From positions 1-40,662 of the forward strand of contig CAISYZ010000125.1 in NCBI GenBank assembly GCA_903889895.1: 40,662 nt of DNA, read 5' to 3'. Positions 6,570 through 14,150 of the stretch are shown piece by piece. The first letter of the stretch is position 1. Every line of letters starts with the position of its first letter. Below the pieces are notes generated by a model that worked only from the letters and a program-made list of their open reading frames with translations, had not been told where the DNA came from and ran no database searches. The translations under genes were made by a program, and so were the position numbers. The DNA is from an uncultured Verrucomicrobia subdivision 3 bacterium (GTDB lineage: Bacteria > Verrucomicrobiota > Verrucomicrobiia > Limisphaerales > UBA11358).

Positions 6570-7211
6570 TTACTCGCGCGGGTTGCCGTGGGCTGCCAGA
6601 TGGTCGTTATGCGCGTCTTGCGCATGGGAGACCTGCACCGGCGTGGGGCCTTGATGCGGCCCGCGACCGGCCGCCGCCTCGTCATCCGTCGGCTGCACCT
6701 TGATTCCGCCCTTGCCGTTGAACGCGTGGTTCGGTCCCTTGACCTCCTGGACCACCGTGCGGTCCACGTAGGTGTTGTGCACATTATTGTGATCCACGTG
6801 CGAGACGGCGGTGTTGTGCTTGAACACCTCGCCTTCCCAGCGTCCGCCGGTAAAGCCGGAACCGAAGTAGCCGTTACCGTAATTGATGCCCCCGTAGAAG
6901 CCAACTTGCGGACCCCAATAGCCTTCGTGCCAGACATACTTGCGGCCTTCATAACCCCAGTAGCCGGGGGTCCAGAGCAGACCGACGATCGGGGGCACAA
7001 CCCATTGGCCCGGCACCCAATAATATCCGTAATCACCGTATTGATAGTAGCCCGGCGTCCAGATGTAGCCGTCGCCCGGGCAAGCCGGCTGGTCAAAGAC
7101 GGCAATGGGCGGGGGGGCGATGGTCACGGTTAGCTGAATTCCGGCGAAGGCGTGCGCGCCGCAGAACGAGGCGAGCACCAGGGTCAAAAACAATGTGAGT
7201 TTACGTTTCAT
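6570..7211 (-). CDS. Secreted YXWGXW-repeat-type protein
   Basis: The 213-residue protein has a clear signal peptide (MKRKLTLFLTLVLASFCGAHAFA). The middle holds tandem aromatic repeats typical of YXWGXW proteins: YIWTPGYYQYGDYGYYWVPG, LLWTPGYWGYEGRKYVWHEG and YWGPQVGFYGG. The tail is polar and His/Asn-rich (VSHVDHNNVHNTYVDRTVV, then repeated His near the end). Such proteins are exported, repetitive and of unknown function, often seen in Verrucomicrobiota, Planctomycetota and Bacteroidota. The gene stands alone on the minus strand. Confidence 0.8.
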   Translation of the reverse strand: MKRKLTLFLTLVLASFCGAHAFAGIQLTVTIAPPPIAVFDQPACPGDGYIWTPGYYQYGDYGYYWVPGQWVVPPIVGLLWTPGYWGYEGRKYVWHEGYWGPQVGFYGGINYGNGYFGSGFTGGRWEGEVFKHNTAVSHVDHNNVHNTYVDRTVVQEVKGPNHAFNGKGGIKVQPTDDEAAAGRGPHQGPTPVQVSHAQDAHNDHLAAHGNPRE

Positions 7212-7393
7212 GGGAATTTGATTTTTTCGACACGACGTGGTTCAGGGAGAATCCCTTCCGTAGTGCGGTTATTTACAGTCATGTTTACGCCCCCGTTTGG
7301 CGCGCGTCAAGCGGGTTTCAAGTTTTTGTGGCCCGGCGGGCTACTCCAAGCAAAGATTGCTCATGCGGGCGCCGGAGCGGGCGGCGCCAGCCT

Positions 7394-7927
7394 TCAGAAC
7401 TGGTCGGCCTTTTCCTTGAACAGCACGTTGAACGTGGTCAGCGAGCCGTAGCTCTTGGTGATGTATTGTTGCAGCTCCACCTTCTCGCCGTCCGTGAGCT
7501 TTTCGTGCGCGTTCAGCTTTTGCTCCAGCACGCGCAGGTTGTTGCGGACCATCACGACCTTGTGGAAAAAAACTTCCAGCGGCACTTCCTTCGTTTGCAA
7601 GGCAGCGTCCGCCGGGTGCAGAACCAATTTCCCGCCATGCCAGCGCAGGCCGAGCTGTTCCACCACGGCGTCCGGTTTTTCCAGGCCCAACCGGGTCACG
7701 GCGGCGGCGACCGTTTCGGCGATGAACTGTTTCAGCGGCATGTCCAAGCCGCTGAGCGACGCCATGGCGTCGAGCGGTTCCAGGCCGGCGGCGGCCGGCG
7801 CCACGCTGCGTTTGTTGCCGTCGTCGAACGCGATGTCCGCCGCCGCTTCGTGGATGCTTTTGACCGTGCCCGAGCCGTATTGCGGATGCCGCACGCGCTG
7901 GCCGAGATGGAGGGATTCGATGTTCAT
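7394..7927 (-). CDS. Hypothetical protein with an N-terminal SH3/Tudor-like motif
   Basis: From the ATG at 7927 the protein has 177 residues. The first 45 contain [15 protein letters not shown] and a DIAFDDG strand, the pattern found in the C-terminal Tudor-like domain of PcrA/UvrD helicases and CarD-like folds (basic G-x-V-x-H-x-x-[FY]-G-x-G-x-V). The rest is mainly helical, with a heptad-like Leu/Asn stretch ([19 protein letters not shown]). It may bind nucleic acid or polymerase, but this is an inference from one motif. The frame extends to 8002, where a dispersed CCACAGATGG repeat is read through; the MNIESLHLG start matches the domain start. Confidence 0.65.
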   Translation of the reverse strand: MNIESLHLGQRVRHPQYGSGTVKSIHEAAADIAFDDGNKRSVAPAAAGLEPLDAMASLSGLDMPLKQFIAETVAAAVTRLGLEKPDAVVEQLGLRWHGGKLVLHPADAALQTKEVPLEVFFHKVVMVRNNLRVLEQKLNAHEKLTDGEKVELQQYITKSYGSLTTFNVLFKEKADQF

Positions 7928-7940
7928 GGGAACAAGCTTG

Positions 7941-7969
7941 CCACAGATGGACGCAGATGAAACACAGAT
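7941..7969. repeat. Dispersed 'CCACAGATGGACGCAGATG' repeat fragment
   Basis: CCACAGATGGACGCAGATGA followed by AACACAGAT matches the widely dispersed intergenic repeat of Verrucomicrobiota and Planctomycetota built from ACAGAT units. It lies just upstream of the minus-strand gene start at 7927. Confidence 0.55.
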
Positions 7970-8075
7970 ATTTTCCCGGCAGAAAAAATTTCCGGCGGAC
8001 AATTTCTAGGTGCTCATGTGTTGGAAGACCTCGCCGAACGGGCTGTAACCCGTGCTGCCACCCAAGTGGGTCGGT

Positions 8076-8504
8076 TTACTCCGGGGCAGTGAGGTAGGAG
8101 CGCATCAATTCACGGATGCGGTGCATTTGCAGCATGCACTCCGTGCGTTTGGGGTCGGGCAAGTCCAGCATCAGGTCGCTGATTTCATCCAACCGGTCGT
8201 TGCATTCGGCGAAGCGGGCAATCAAGTCCGCATGATTGAGGGATTGCAACATCAGCGCCTGCACCTCGCGCAATTTATCCTGGATATGCTTGAGCGCGCG
8301 TTCCATTTCCCGCTCCGCGAGCATTTTCCGGCCGTGCTCAATCATCTCCGGCGGCAGCTCACCGAATTCGCCGGCCACGACCTGGCGGATGAGGCCCTCG
8401 TATTGGTCGAAGTTCGCGGGGTCGGCCTTGAGCCATTGGCCGAATTCCTCGACGGATGGCAGTTCAGCAGCGGATGACGGCGTTTTCTCGGACGGCTCGC
8501 TCAT
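8076..8504 (-). CDS. Helical hypothetical protein
   Basis: Starting at ATG 8504 the protein has 142 residues and is soluble. After a Ser/Glu/Pro-rich N-terminus (MSEPSEKTPSSAAELPSVEE) it is almost wholly helical with heptad character (KMLAEREMERALKHIQDKLREV, then DRLDEISDLMLDLPDPKR). No enzymatic motif is recognised. The longer open frame upstream to 8849 overlaps the divergent VOC gene and is not used. No Shine-Dalgarno sequence is seen. Confidence 0.65.
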   Translation of the reverse strand: MSEPSEKTPSSAAELPSVEEFGQWLKADPANFDQYEGLIRQVVAGEFGELPPEMIEHGRKMLAEREMERALKHIQDKLREVQALMLQSLNHADLIARFAECNDRLDEISDLMLDLPDPKRTECMLQMHRIRELMRSYLTAPE

Positions 8505-8579
8505 GGGCAGGAACAAATTTCCTTCGCAAGATAAACCCGCCGCCGCCCGCTTGGCAATCTTCCGGTGAAAAATTTCGGG

Positions 8580-8608
8580 GCGACAAGTTTTGGCAAAGGC
8601 GCTAGGCT
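8580..8608 (+). promoter_or_regulatory. Putative promoter of the VOC gene
   Basis: GCGACA (8580-8585), a 17-bp spacer and TAGGCT (8603-8608) end 10 bases before the ATG at 8619. The same hexamers with the same spacing precede the gene at 9063, and the surrounding bases (ACAAG, TTTT, CTAGGCTC) are also shared. Confidence 0.55.
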
Positions 8609-8618
8609 CCTCCGCGTC

Positions 8619-9008
8619 ATGCACCTCGCCCGCATCCATCATGTGGCCGTCATCGCGGCGGATTACGAACGGTCCAAGGCCTTTTACACGCAGACGCTGG
8701 GATTGCGCGTGGTGGCCGAGACGTATCGCGCGGCGCGGCAGTCGCACAAGCTGGATCTCGCCTTGCCGGATGGCGGGCAGATTGAATTGTTTTCCTTTCC
8801 CGGCGCGCCGCCGCGGCCGTCCTGGCCGGAAGCGTGCGGGCTGCGGCATCTTTGTTTCGCCGTCACCGACCTGGCGGCCGCCATCGCTGAACTGGCGGCC
8901 CGGGGCGTGCCGGTGGAGCCGGTGCGCGTGGATGAATTGACCGGGAAACGCTTCACCTTCTTCGCCGACCCCGACGGTCTGCCGCTGGAATTATATGAAG
9001 CGGCGTAG
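8619..9008 (+). CDS. VOC (glyoxalase/bleomycin-resistance) superfamily protein, YaeR-like
   Basis: The 129-residue protein is a single vicinal-oxygen-chelate module with two beta-alpha-beta-beta-beta halves. The first half starts ARIHHVAVIAADYERSKAFY and contains QIELFSF; the second contains LRHLCFAVTDLAAAIAEL and ends FFADPDGLPLELYEA. The His, Glu, His and Glu of these strands sit where VOC metal ligands are found. The short length and the IHHVAVI...YxxSxxFY start are like YaeR/GloA2-type proteins, whose substrates are mostly unknown. The ATG at 8619 is used, not the upstream frame from 8565, because the fold begins there and a promoter lies directly in front. Confidence 0.85.
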   Translation: MHLARIHHVAVIAADYERSKAFYTQTLGLRVVAETYRAARQSHKLDLALPDGGQIELFSFPGAPPRPSWPEACGLRHLCFAVTDLAAAIAELAARGVPVEPVRVDELTGKRFTFFADPDGLPLELYEAA

Positions 9009-9024
9009 CGCATCCAGAATCGGC

Positions 9025-9053
9025 GCGACAAGATTTTCAAAAAGGACTAGGCT
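9025..9053 (+). promoter_or_regulatory. Putative promoter of the 9063 gene
   Basis: GCGACA (9025-9030), 17 bp, TAGGCT (9048-9053), then nine bases to the ATG. It is nearly identical to the promoter of the preceding VOC gene, so the two genes probably share regulation while having separate transcription starts. Confidence 0.55.
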
Positions 9054-9062
9054 CGGGCACCC

Positions 9063-10103
9063 ATGAACCTCAAATCCTTGCTCGCGCTGGTCATTGGGGT
9101 TTGCCTGTCCCGGCTCGGCCTGGCCGCGCCGCCGCTGGAGTTCACCGCCGAGGGCGAACTCACCTATCGCGTCCTCTATCAGGGGGAGACCACGTATCAC
9201 ATCGCGAAAAATTTCCGGATCCAACGCAGCGGCAACCGCTGGCTCATCCGCACCAGCGACCAATTGGCCGCCGCCGACCTGGACCACTTCAATCTCTACG
9301 AGGAAACCGCCGCGGACGGGTTCAATCTTTATCAACTCACCGTGCAAGACGTCTTTGCGCAGAGCTGGCAGCTGTTGCTCGCGCGGGGTGAGCCGGAATT
9401 GCCTGATCCCCGGCGCTTGACCGTGCTGGGCAAGGTGTCCGCCGGCGTGGTGCCCGTGGAAACGACCACCGGCGTGGATGCGGTCTGGCTGGCCTACGCC
9501 GCCACGCCGTATTTCGACGGCATCACCAACGGCCACGTCCGCACGCTGCAACTCATCTCCCCGCAATTTCCCGAGCTGGCCACGGTGATTGCCAGCTGGC
9601 GCGTCGAACCGAAGTTTCCCCGCGTGCTGGCTTCCGTGGATTATCACAATGACGGCCGCACCGTGGTGCAAACGGCCGACGCACCCGATCAAATCCAGCC
9701 CTGGCCCGCGCCTTACGAACATGGCTTTGTGGATGCGAAATACACGGCTGAAGTTTTCACGAACCTCGCGGGCTTTCACGTGCCGCTCAAATTTTCCTAC
9801 ACCACCTGGTGGCCGGATTATGCGGCGACCAACCGGCTGGTCATCGCGTCCAGCGTGGAAGGGCGGCTGACGCGGTTCAAGGCCGGCGTGAACGGCGCGC
9901 CGCTGCTGCCGAAGTTCCCGCGCACGGCGCTCATCACCGACCAACGCTTCGCGGCCGACGGCGTGCGGGAGTTCAACTACACGATTCCCGCCGGGGCCAA
10001 CTGGCTGGCCGCCACCGACCCCAAGATTGACGCCTATCTGCGGATGTTTAAAAAAAATCCCGCCCGGCCGCTGCCTCCGCCCAAACCCGTGCCGCCGAAG
10101 TGA
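9063..10103 (+). CDS. Secreted hypothetical protein
   Basis: The 346-residue protein begins with a signal peptide (MNLKSLLALVIGVCLSRLGLAA) and continues as a beta-rich periplasmic or secreted protein without a recognised domain. Notable strings are GELTYRVLYQGETTYHIAKN near the start, YAATPYFDGITNGHVRTLQL in the middle and a Pro/Lys-rich tail (KKNPARPLPPPKPVPPK), which could span peptidoglycan or be disordered. It has its own promoter and is followed after 24 bases by a membrane-protein gene on the same strand. Confidence 0.7.
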   Translation: MNLKSLLALVIGVCLSRLGLAAPPLEFTAEGELTYRVLYQGETTYHIAKNFRIQRSGNRWLIRTSDQLAAADLDHFNLYEETAADGFNLYQLTVQDVFAQSWQLLLARGEPELPDPRRLTVLGKVSAGVVPVETTTGVDAVWLAYAATPYFDGITNGHVRTLQLISPQFPELATVIASWRVEPKFPRVLASVDYHNDGRTVVQTADAPDQIQPWPAPYEHGFVDAKYTAEVFTNLAGFHVPLKFSYTTWWPDYAATNRLVIASSVEGRLTRFKAGVNGAPLLPKFPRTALITDQRFAADGVREFNYTIPAGANWLAATDPKIDAYLRMFKKNPARPLPPPKPVPPK

Positions 10104-10127
10104 AACGGAGAAGCGACCGGGAAAAAT

Positions 10128-10607
10128 ATGATCCAATACAAACTCATTTTTGATATCACCCAGACCTCCTTCAGCCACTGGAACACTTTGACCTATGCGG
10201 TGGTGGCGTGGGCGGTCACGCTGGGCTTGTATATCTTTCAGGTTCGCGCGGATAAAACGGCCTTCATAAAAAAACTGGGGCTGATGACCGTATTTCTGGT
10301 TTTGTTCAGTTCCTTTGGCACGTTCATTTTTATCACCGCCTATCGGGACTATTTGAATCTCAAAGCCGCGCTGCAACAATCGCAATGTCAGCTGATCGAA
10401 GGCACCGTGGAAAAGTTTCATGTCGATCACTGGAAGCGTAGCTCGAATGACATCTTTTTCGTCAATGGGGTGGAGTTTGTCTACAATGGTGCGGGTGGCC
10501 TGAACAACGGCTTCCATCAAAGCGGCATCCTCCACGACGGGATGCGGGTGCGGATTTATTATCTCGGTTCACATCCGAACATCGCCCGGTTGGAGATTGC
10601 CGAATGA
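10128..10607 (+). CDS. Two-TM membrane protein of unknown function
   Basis: The 159-residue protein has two predicted membrane helices (about residues 20-40, TLTYAVVAWAVTLGLYIF, and about 51-73, LGLMTVFLVLFSSFGTFIFI) followed by a ~85-residue soluble domain (LIEGTVEKFHVDHW, FFVNGVEFVYNG, MRVRIYYLGSHPNIARLEI). The domain looks like a small beta-barrel of the sort found after TM segments in DUF3592-like proteins, but no firm assignment is possible. It may be co-transcribed with 9063-10103 and is closed by an intrinsic terminator six bases after the stop. Confidence 0.65.
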   Translation: MIQYKLIFDITQTSFSHWNTLTYAVVAWAVTLGLYIFQVRADKTAFIKKLGLMTVFLVLFSSFGTFIFITAYRDYLNLKAALQQSQCQLIEGTVEKFHVDHWKRSSNDIFFVNGVEFVYNGAGGLNNGFHQSGILHDGMRVRIYYLGSHPNIARLEIAE

Positions 10608-10613
10608 AAGGTC

Positions 10614-10637
10614 ACCAACGCCGGTTGGTTTTTTATT
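10614..10637 (+). terminator. Intrinsic terminator after the two-TM gene
   Basis: ACCAAC (10614-10619) and GTTGGT (10624-10629) form a short stem with a GCCG loop, followed by TTTTTATT. It separates this unit from rnhB. Confidence 0.65.
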
Positions 10638-10652
10638 GAGAGATTGAATGCC

Positions 10653-11306
10653 ATGTCCGCCAAATATTCCAACTCGTTTGAATTCGAGCAGCCCCTGTGG
10701 GCGGCCGGCATCCAGCGCGTCGCTGGCGTGGATGAAGCGGGCCGGGGACCGTTGGCCGGGCCGGTGGTCGCCGCCGCCGCCATTCTCCCGCCGGCATGGC
10801 TGGTCACCGGCTTGCCCCAAGAGCTAACCGGCCTGAACGATTCCAAACAGCTCACGGAACGCCAGCGCGAACAGTTCTTTGCGTTCATCACCGGCTGCGG
10901 CCAGATTGAATTCGGCATCGCCGAGGTCGCGCCGGCAGTGATTGACGCCATCAACATCCTGCAAGCCACGCATCGCGCGATGAACGACGCGCTGGCGCAA
11001 CTGCAACCCTTGCCGCCGCACGCGCTCGTGGACGGTCGCCCGGTGAAATCCTTGCGCGTGCCGCAGACCGCCATCGTGAAGGGCGACGCCCGCAGCTATT
11101 CCATCGCCGCCGCCAGTGTGCTGGCCAAGGTGCATCGCGACCGGCTGATGTTGCAGTATGAGGCGGCGTTTCCCGGCTACGGTTTCGCGGAGCACAAGGG
11201 CTACGGCACGGCGAAACATCTCGCCGCCATCGCGCACCACGGCGCGTGCCCCATCCACCGCCTGACGTTCGCGCCGCTGAAAAAGGATGCGCCGGAATTG
11301 CTTTAA
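10653..11306 (+). CDS. rnhB: Ribonuclease HII
   Basis: RNase HII cleaves the RNA strand of RNA-DNA hybrids and starts removal of single ribonucleotides from DNA. The 217-residue protein shows the family signatures in order: GVDEAGRGPLAGP near the N-terminus (D27 and E28 catalytic), LNDSKQL, a central HALVDG strand with the third acidic residue, and SIAAASVLAKVHRDRLM, followed by YGFAEHKGYGTAKH. Length and motif spacing are normal. ATG 10653 is chosen; an in-frame TTG three codons upstream is the alternative. The stop codon overlaps the first bases of a large palindrome. Confidence 0.95.
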   Translation: MSAKYSNSFEFEQPLWAAGIQRVAGVDEAGRGPLAGPVVAAAAILPPAWLVTGLPQELTGLNDSKQLTERQREQFFAFITGCGQIEFGIAEVAPAVIDAINILQATHRAMNDALAQLQPLPPHALVDGRPVKSLRVPQTAIVKGDARSYSIAAASVLAKVHRDRLMLQYEAAFPGYGFAEHKGYGTAKHLAAIAHHGACPIHRLTFAPLKKDAPELL

Positions 11307-11388
11307 CCACGAAATACACCAAATACGCGAACAGGAACCACGACAGAAGAGGACTTGGTTTTTCGTGGGTTTGGTGTATTTCGTGGTT
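11305..11388. repeat. Long inverted repeat of the 'ACCACGAAATACAC' family
   Basis: AACCACGAAATACACCA (11305-11321) pairs perfectly with TGGTGTATTTCGTGGTT (11372-11388); the pairing extends imperfectly inward. This is a palindromic form of a repeat common between genes in Verrucomicrobiota and Planctomycetota. It begins inside the rnhB stop codon and ends eight bases before the yraN start, so it fills the intergenic space. It could act as a transcript-end or processing structure. Confidence 0.8.
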
Positions 11389-11396
11389 GAGTCCAA

Positions 11397-11825
11397 ATGA
11401 ACTGGCTTGAGCGCATCAAGACAAAGTTTGCCGGCGAGCCGAAGCCCGAGCATCTGCGGCGCGGCGAACTGGGCGAGCGCGCGGCGAAGGAGTTCCTGGT
11501 GCGCGCGGGCCTGAAATTTCTCGCGGCCAACTTCCGCTCCGAGCACGGCGAGATTGATTTGATTTTCCGGGAGCAGGACTGTCTGGTGTTCGTCGAGGTA
11601 AAAACGCGTTCATCCGAGGCGTGGACGCGTCCCGCCGCCGCCGTGAACGCGCGCAAGAAGAAGCTGCTCTCGCAGACCGGGCTGGATTATTTGCGGCTGC
11701 TAAAGAATCCCGAGGTGAAATTCCGCTTCGACATCGTGGAAGTCCTGCTCCGCGACGGCGCGGTAGCCGAGGTGCGGCATCTGCCAAACAGTTTTGCCTT
11801 GAGCAAACCGTATCGCTACGCGTGA
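11397..11825 (+). CDS. yraN: UPF0102 / YraN family predicted nuclease-fold protein
   Basis: The 142-residue protein has the YraN pattern: RRGELGERAAKEFL at the start, a central GEIDLIFREQDCLVFVEVKTR (D and E-x-K of a Holliday-junction-resolvase-like fold) and a basic middle helix (AVNARKKKLLSQTGLDYL), ending RFDIVEV. YraN genes commonly lie next to rnhB, as here. The biochemical role is not established. Length is slightly above the usual 115-130 residues because of the C-terminal extension. Confidence 0.9.
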   Translation: MNWLERIKTKFAGEPKPEHLRRGELGERAAKEFLVRAGLKFLAANFRSEHGEIDLIFREQDCLVFVEVKTRSSEAWTRPAAAVNARKKKLLSQTGLDYLRLLKNPEVKFRFDIVEVLLRDGAVAEVRHLPNSFALSKPYRYA

Positions 11826-11834
11826 GGCGGCGGG

Positions 11835-12272
11835 CTAGAGGTCGAAACTTTTCGCCACCAGGGCGATGAGGGCCAGGAGCACTGAAAATCCAATCAGAAC
11901 CACCATGGCAGAGCGGAATTGTCCGGCCACCAGACACGCGCCCAGGGCGCCGATGGCGATTTGAAACAGCAGGAGTAAAATCAGCTCGAAACGGTTCCAG
12001 CTTTCAACGTGGGTAAGCTTGTAAATGGAAGCCACGATGAGGGCCGGAATAATCATGGCCCGGACCGCACCGGGGACATAGGCAATCAGCAGCCATAGCG
12101 CGGTCGCCTCCACCAGAGAAGCCAGGCCGGCAATGATGGTTTCGTTAGCCAGGCCTAGCAGTTCCAATCCGTAATCAATCAGGTCGCAATAAATGTTCAA
12201 CAGCACCAAGGCGGCTGCGAGGGTTGAAAAAGTCAGCGCCCAAATCAGAAGAAGCTGGTTCAGGCTGGGCAT
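11835..12272 (-). CDS. Four-TM membrane protein
   Basis: The 145-residue protein is hydrophobic, with about four membrane helices: residues 5-30 (QLLLIWALTFSTLAAALVLL), 45-80, 95-115 (LILLLLFQIAIGALGACLV) and 120-140. No known family is recognised. It is the last gene of the minus-strand run that starts with the sigma factor, lying 30 bases downstream of pilT, and it converges on yraN. Whether it belongs functionally with pilT or the Ycf46 cluster is unknown. Confidence 0.65.
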   Translation of the reverse strand: MPSLNQLLLIWALTFSTLAAALVLLNIYCDLIDYGLELLGLANETIIAGLASLVEATALWLLIAYVPGAVRAMIIPALIVASIYKLTHVESWNRFELILLLLFQIAIGALGACLVAGQFRSAMVVLIGFSVLLALIALVAKSFDL

Positions 12273-12302
12273 GATTCAGGCGGGAGCCCCGCCGGTGGTG
12301 TT

Positions 12303-13367
12303 TCAATTCGGCTGCTTGGTGAAGCGGTCGGGATGCCGGGCGCGGCTGACGGCGGTGTCGTAGCTGATGGCGCATTTGCAGTAGAGGTCGTAGAGGTGAT
12401 TGTCCATGAGCACCATGCCTTCCTTGCGGCTCATCTGGATGGTGTTCTCCAAATGGTGCAGCTGGTTTTCGCGGATGAGATTGCGCACGGCGCCGGTGGC
12501 GATGAGAAGTTCGTAAGCCAGAATGCGGTGGGTGCGGTCGGCTGCCGGCAGCAAATCCTGCGCGATGATACCCTGCAAGGAATTGGAAAGCTGCAGCACG
12601 ATCTGCTTCTGGGCGCTGCCCTCGAAGACGCCGATGATGCGTTCGAGCGCGTTGGAAACATTGGGCGAATGCATGGTGGCGAGGACGAGATGGCCGGTTT
12701 CCGCCGCCGTGAGCGCGGTGGAGATGGCCTCGTGATCGCGGATTTCGCCGACGACAATCACGTCCGGGTCCTGCCGCAAGACATGGATGAGCGCGCGGTT
12801 GAAGGAGCGCACGTCGGTGAGGACTTCCTGCTGGACGACGATGGCGCGCTTGTTTTCATGGACAAATTCCACCGGGTCCTCGATGGTGACAATCTTGCAG
12901 CGGCGCTCGTTGTTGATGAGATCCAAAAGGTAATTCAGCGTGGTCGTCTTGCCCGCGCCGGTCGGGCCGGTGATGAGGACGAGGCCGTTGGGCTTGCGCG
13001 CGAGTTCATCGAGCCGTTCCGGCAGGCCAAGCTCCTTGCGCGTGGAAATCTTGTCGCCGCAGATGCGCAGGCTCATTTCGGGATGGTTGTTGCGCCGGTA
13101 GAACGTCGCGCGCACGCGGCCGGCGATGCTGTGCAGGATGGAGATGCAGAGCTCCCATTCCGAATCAAACTTGGCGCGCTGCTGCTCGTTCATGAGGCTG
13201 TCGGCCATCTCGGTGATTTCGTCCTCGGTGAGCGCGTCCTCGTCGGCAATGATGATTTCGCCGTTCACGCGGAAGGCGGGCGGCACGCCGGCGACAAGGT
13301 GCAGGTCGGAAGCGCCGCAGTCGTTGACGGCGGTGAGGAGCCGGTTGAGGTTGTCGGAGTTGATCAT
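12303..13367 (-). CDS. pilT: PilT-family twitching ATPase
   Basis: The 354-residue protein is a secretion-superfamily ATPase of the PilT/PilU type, which powers pilus retraction as a hexamer at the inner membrane. Seen features: the N-terminal PilT start (CGASDLHLVAGVPPAFRVNG), Walker A GPTGAGKT (134-141), Asp box (VTIEDPVEFVH), Walker B DPDVIVVGEIRD (200-211) and the His box (LATMHSPN). AVRNLIRE near the C-terminus corresponds to the PilT AIRNLIRE motif. It sits three bases after a TPR gene and is unusual in being linked to a Ycf46 cluster instead of other pil genes, although a pseudopilin operon starts 7.7 kb away on the opposite strand. Confidence 0.93.
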   Translation of the reverse strand: MINSDNLNRLLTAVNDCGASDLHLVAGVPPAFRVNGEIIIADEDALTEDEITEMADSLMNEQQRAKFDSEWELCISILHSIAGRVRATFYRRNNHPEMSLRICGDKISTRKELGLPERLDELARKPNGLVLITGPTGAGKTTTLNYLLDLINNERRCKIVTIEDPVEFVHENKRAIVVQQEVLTDVRSFNRALIHVLRQDPDVIVVGEIRDHEAISTALTAAETGHLVLATMHSPNVSNALERIIGVFEGSAQKQIVLQLSNSLQGIIAQDLLPAADRTHRILAYELLIATGAVRNLIRENQLHHLENTIQMSRKEGMVLMDNHLYDLYCKCAISYDTAVSRARHPDRFTKQPN

Positions 13368-13370
13368 TTT

Positions 13371-14150
13371 TTATTTTCTGAAAAGTTCCCTTAATTTGCC
13401 GCGAAAGCGCGCAAACCGGCCGGTCTGCGAAATCTTCAATAACGCGTGGTCGGCCGCGAGGCAGTTTTTGTTCAACTGCCGCGCCTGGGTGAAGGAATGT
13501 CCCGCGGCATTGATCAGCCCGAGCGCCTGCTGGCAGCGGCCCTGTTCCAGCCAAAGGAGGAAGTGACCGGGATTCAGCTCCACCGCCTTCTGGATGCATT
13601 GCAACGCCAGGATGAACTGCTCGTAATAATAGCGGATGCGCGCCGCCAGCCACGCGACAAACCAGTCGTGCGGGGCCAGCAGCATGGCCTTCTCGAAACA
13701 GTAATCCGCGCGCGACTCCTCGCGGGCGAGCAGCACGTCGCCGCGCGCGAGCCAGACGTAAGGCGTGTCGCCGCGCTCCTCGATGCTCGCGTCGGAAAAC
13801 GCCAGCGCGCCCTGTAAATCACCGCTGCGGCCGAGCGCGACGGCCTTGGCGGCGAGGAGTTCGGGTTCATTCGGAAAACGTTCGAGCGCCTTGTCGGCCC
13901 ACAGCTTCGCCTCGCGGTATTCACCAAGCTCGATGAGCATCCGCACCTGGCCGGTCCAGGCGATGGCGTTTTTGGGGTTGAATTCCAAAACTTTGGAGTA
14001 GAAGCGCAGGCCCTGTTCGTAGTTGCCGCCTTCAAAGGCCGCGCGCGCCTCGCCGAGATAAAACGCCTCGTCTTTGGTGACGGCTTTGGGGCCGGCCGGC
14101 CACTGGTTCTCCGACTCGCCCTCGAATTCAAGGTTGATGAAGCGGCTCAT
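13371..14150 (-). CDS. TPR repeat protein
   Basis: The 259-residue protein contains about five tetratricopeptide repeats (for example YLGEARAAFEGGNYEQGLRF, AKLWADKALERFPNEPE, LQCIQKAVELNPGHFLLWLE), with a basic C-terminus (RFARFRGKLRELFRK). It is a predicted cytoplasmic protein-protein interaction scaffold. The start at 14150 gives an ATGA overlap with the stop of the upstream membrane-protein gene; a longer frame to 14177 is not needed. It precedes pilT by three bases, so it may be a PilT or cluster partner. Confidence 0.8.
   Translation of the reverse strand: MSRFINLEFEGESENQWPAGPKAVTKDEAFYLGEARAAFEGGNYEQGLRFYSKVLEFNPKNAIAWTGQVRMLIELGEYREAKLWADKALERFPNEPELLAAKAVALGRSGDLQGALAFSDASIEERGDTPYVWLARGDVLLAREESRADYCFEKAMLLAPHDWFVAWLAARIRYYYEQFILALQCIQKAVELNPGHFLLWLEQGRCQQALGLINAAGHSFTQARQLNKNCLAADHALLKISQTGRFARFRGKLRELFRK

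Noticed and set aside
8991-10535. 514-residue minus-strand open frame
   Set aside because: It is antisense to the signal-peptide protein at 9063-10103 and the two-TM protein, and its composition (His/Arg/Gly-rich, no domain) is that of a shadow frame.
12333-13394. 353-residue plus-strand open frame
   Set aside because: It is exactly antisense to pilT, whose motifs are unmistakable.
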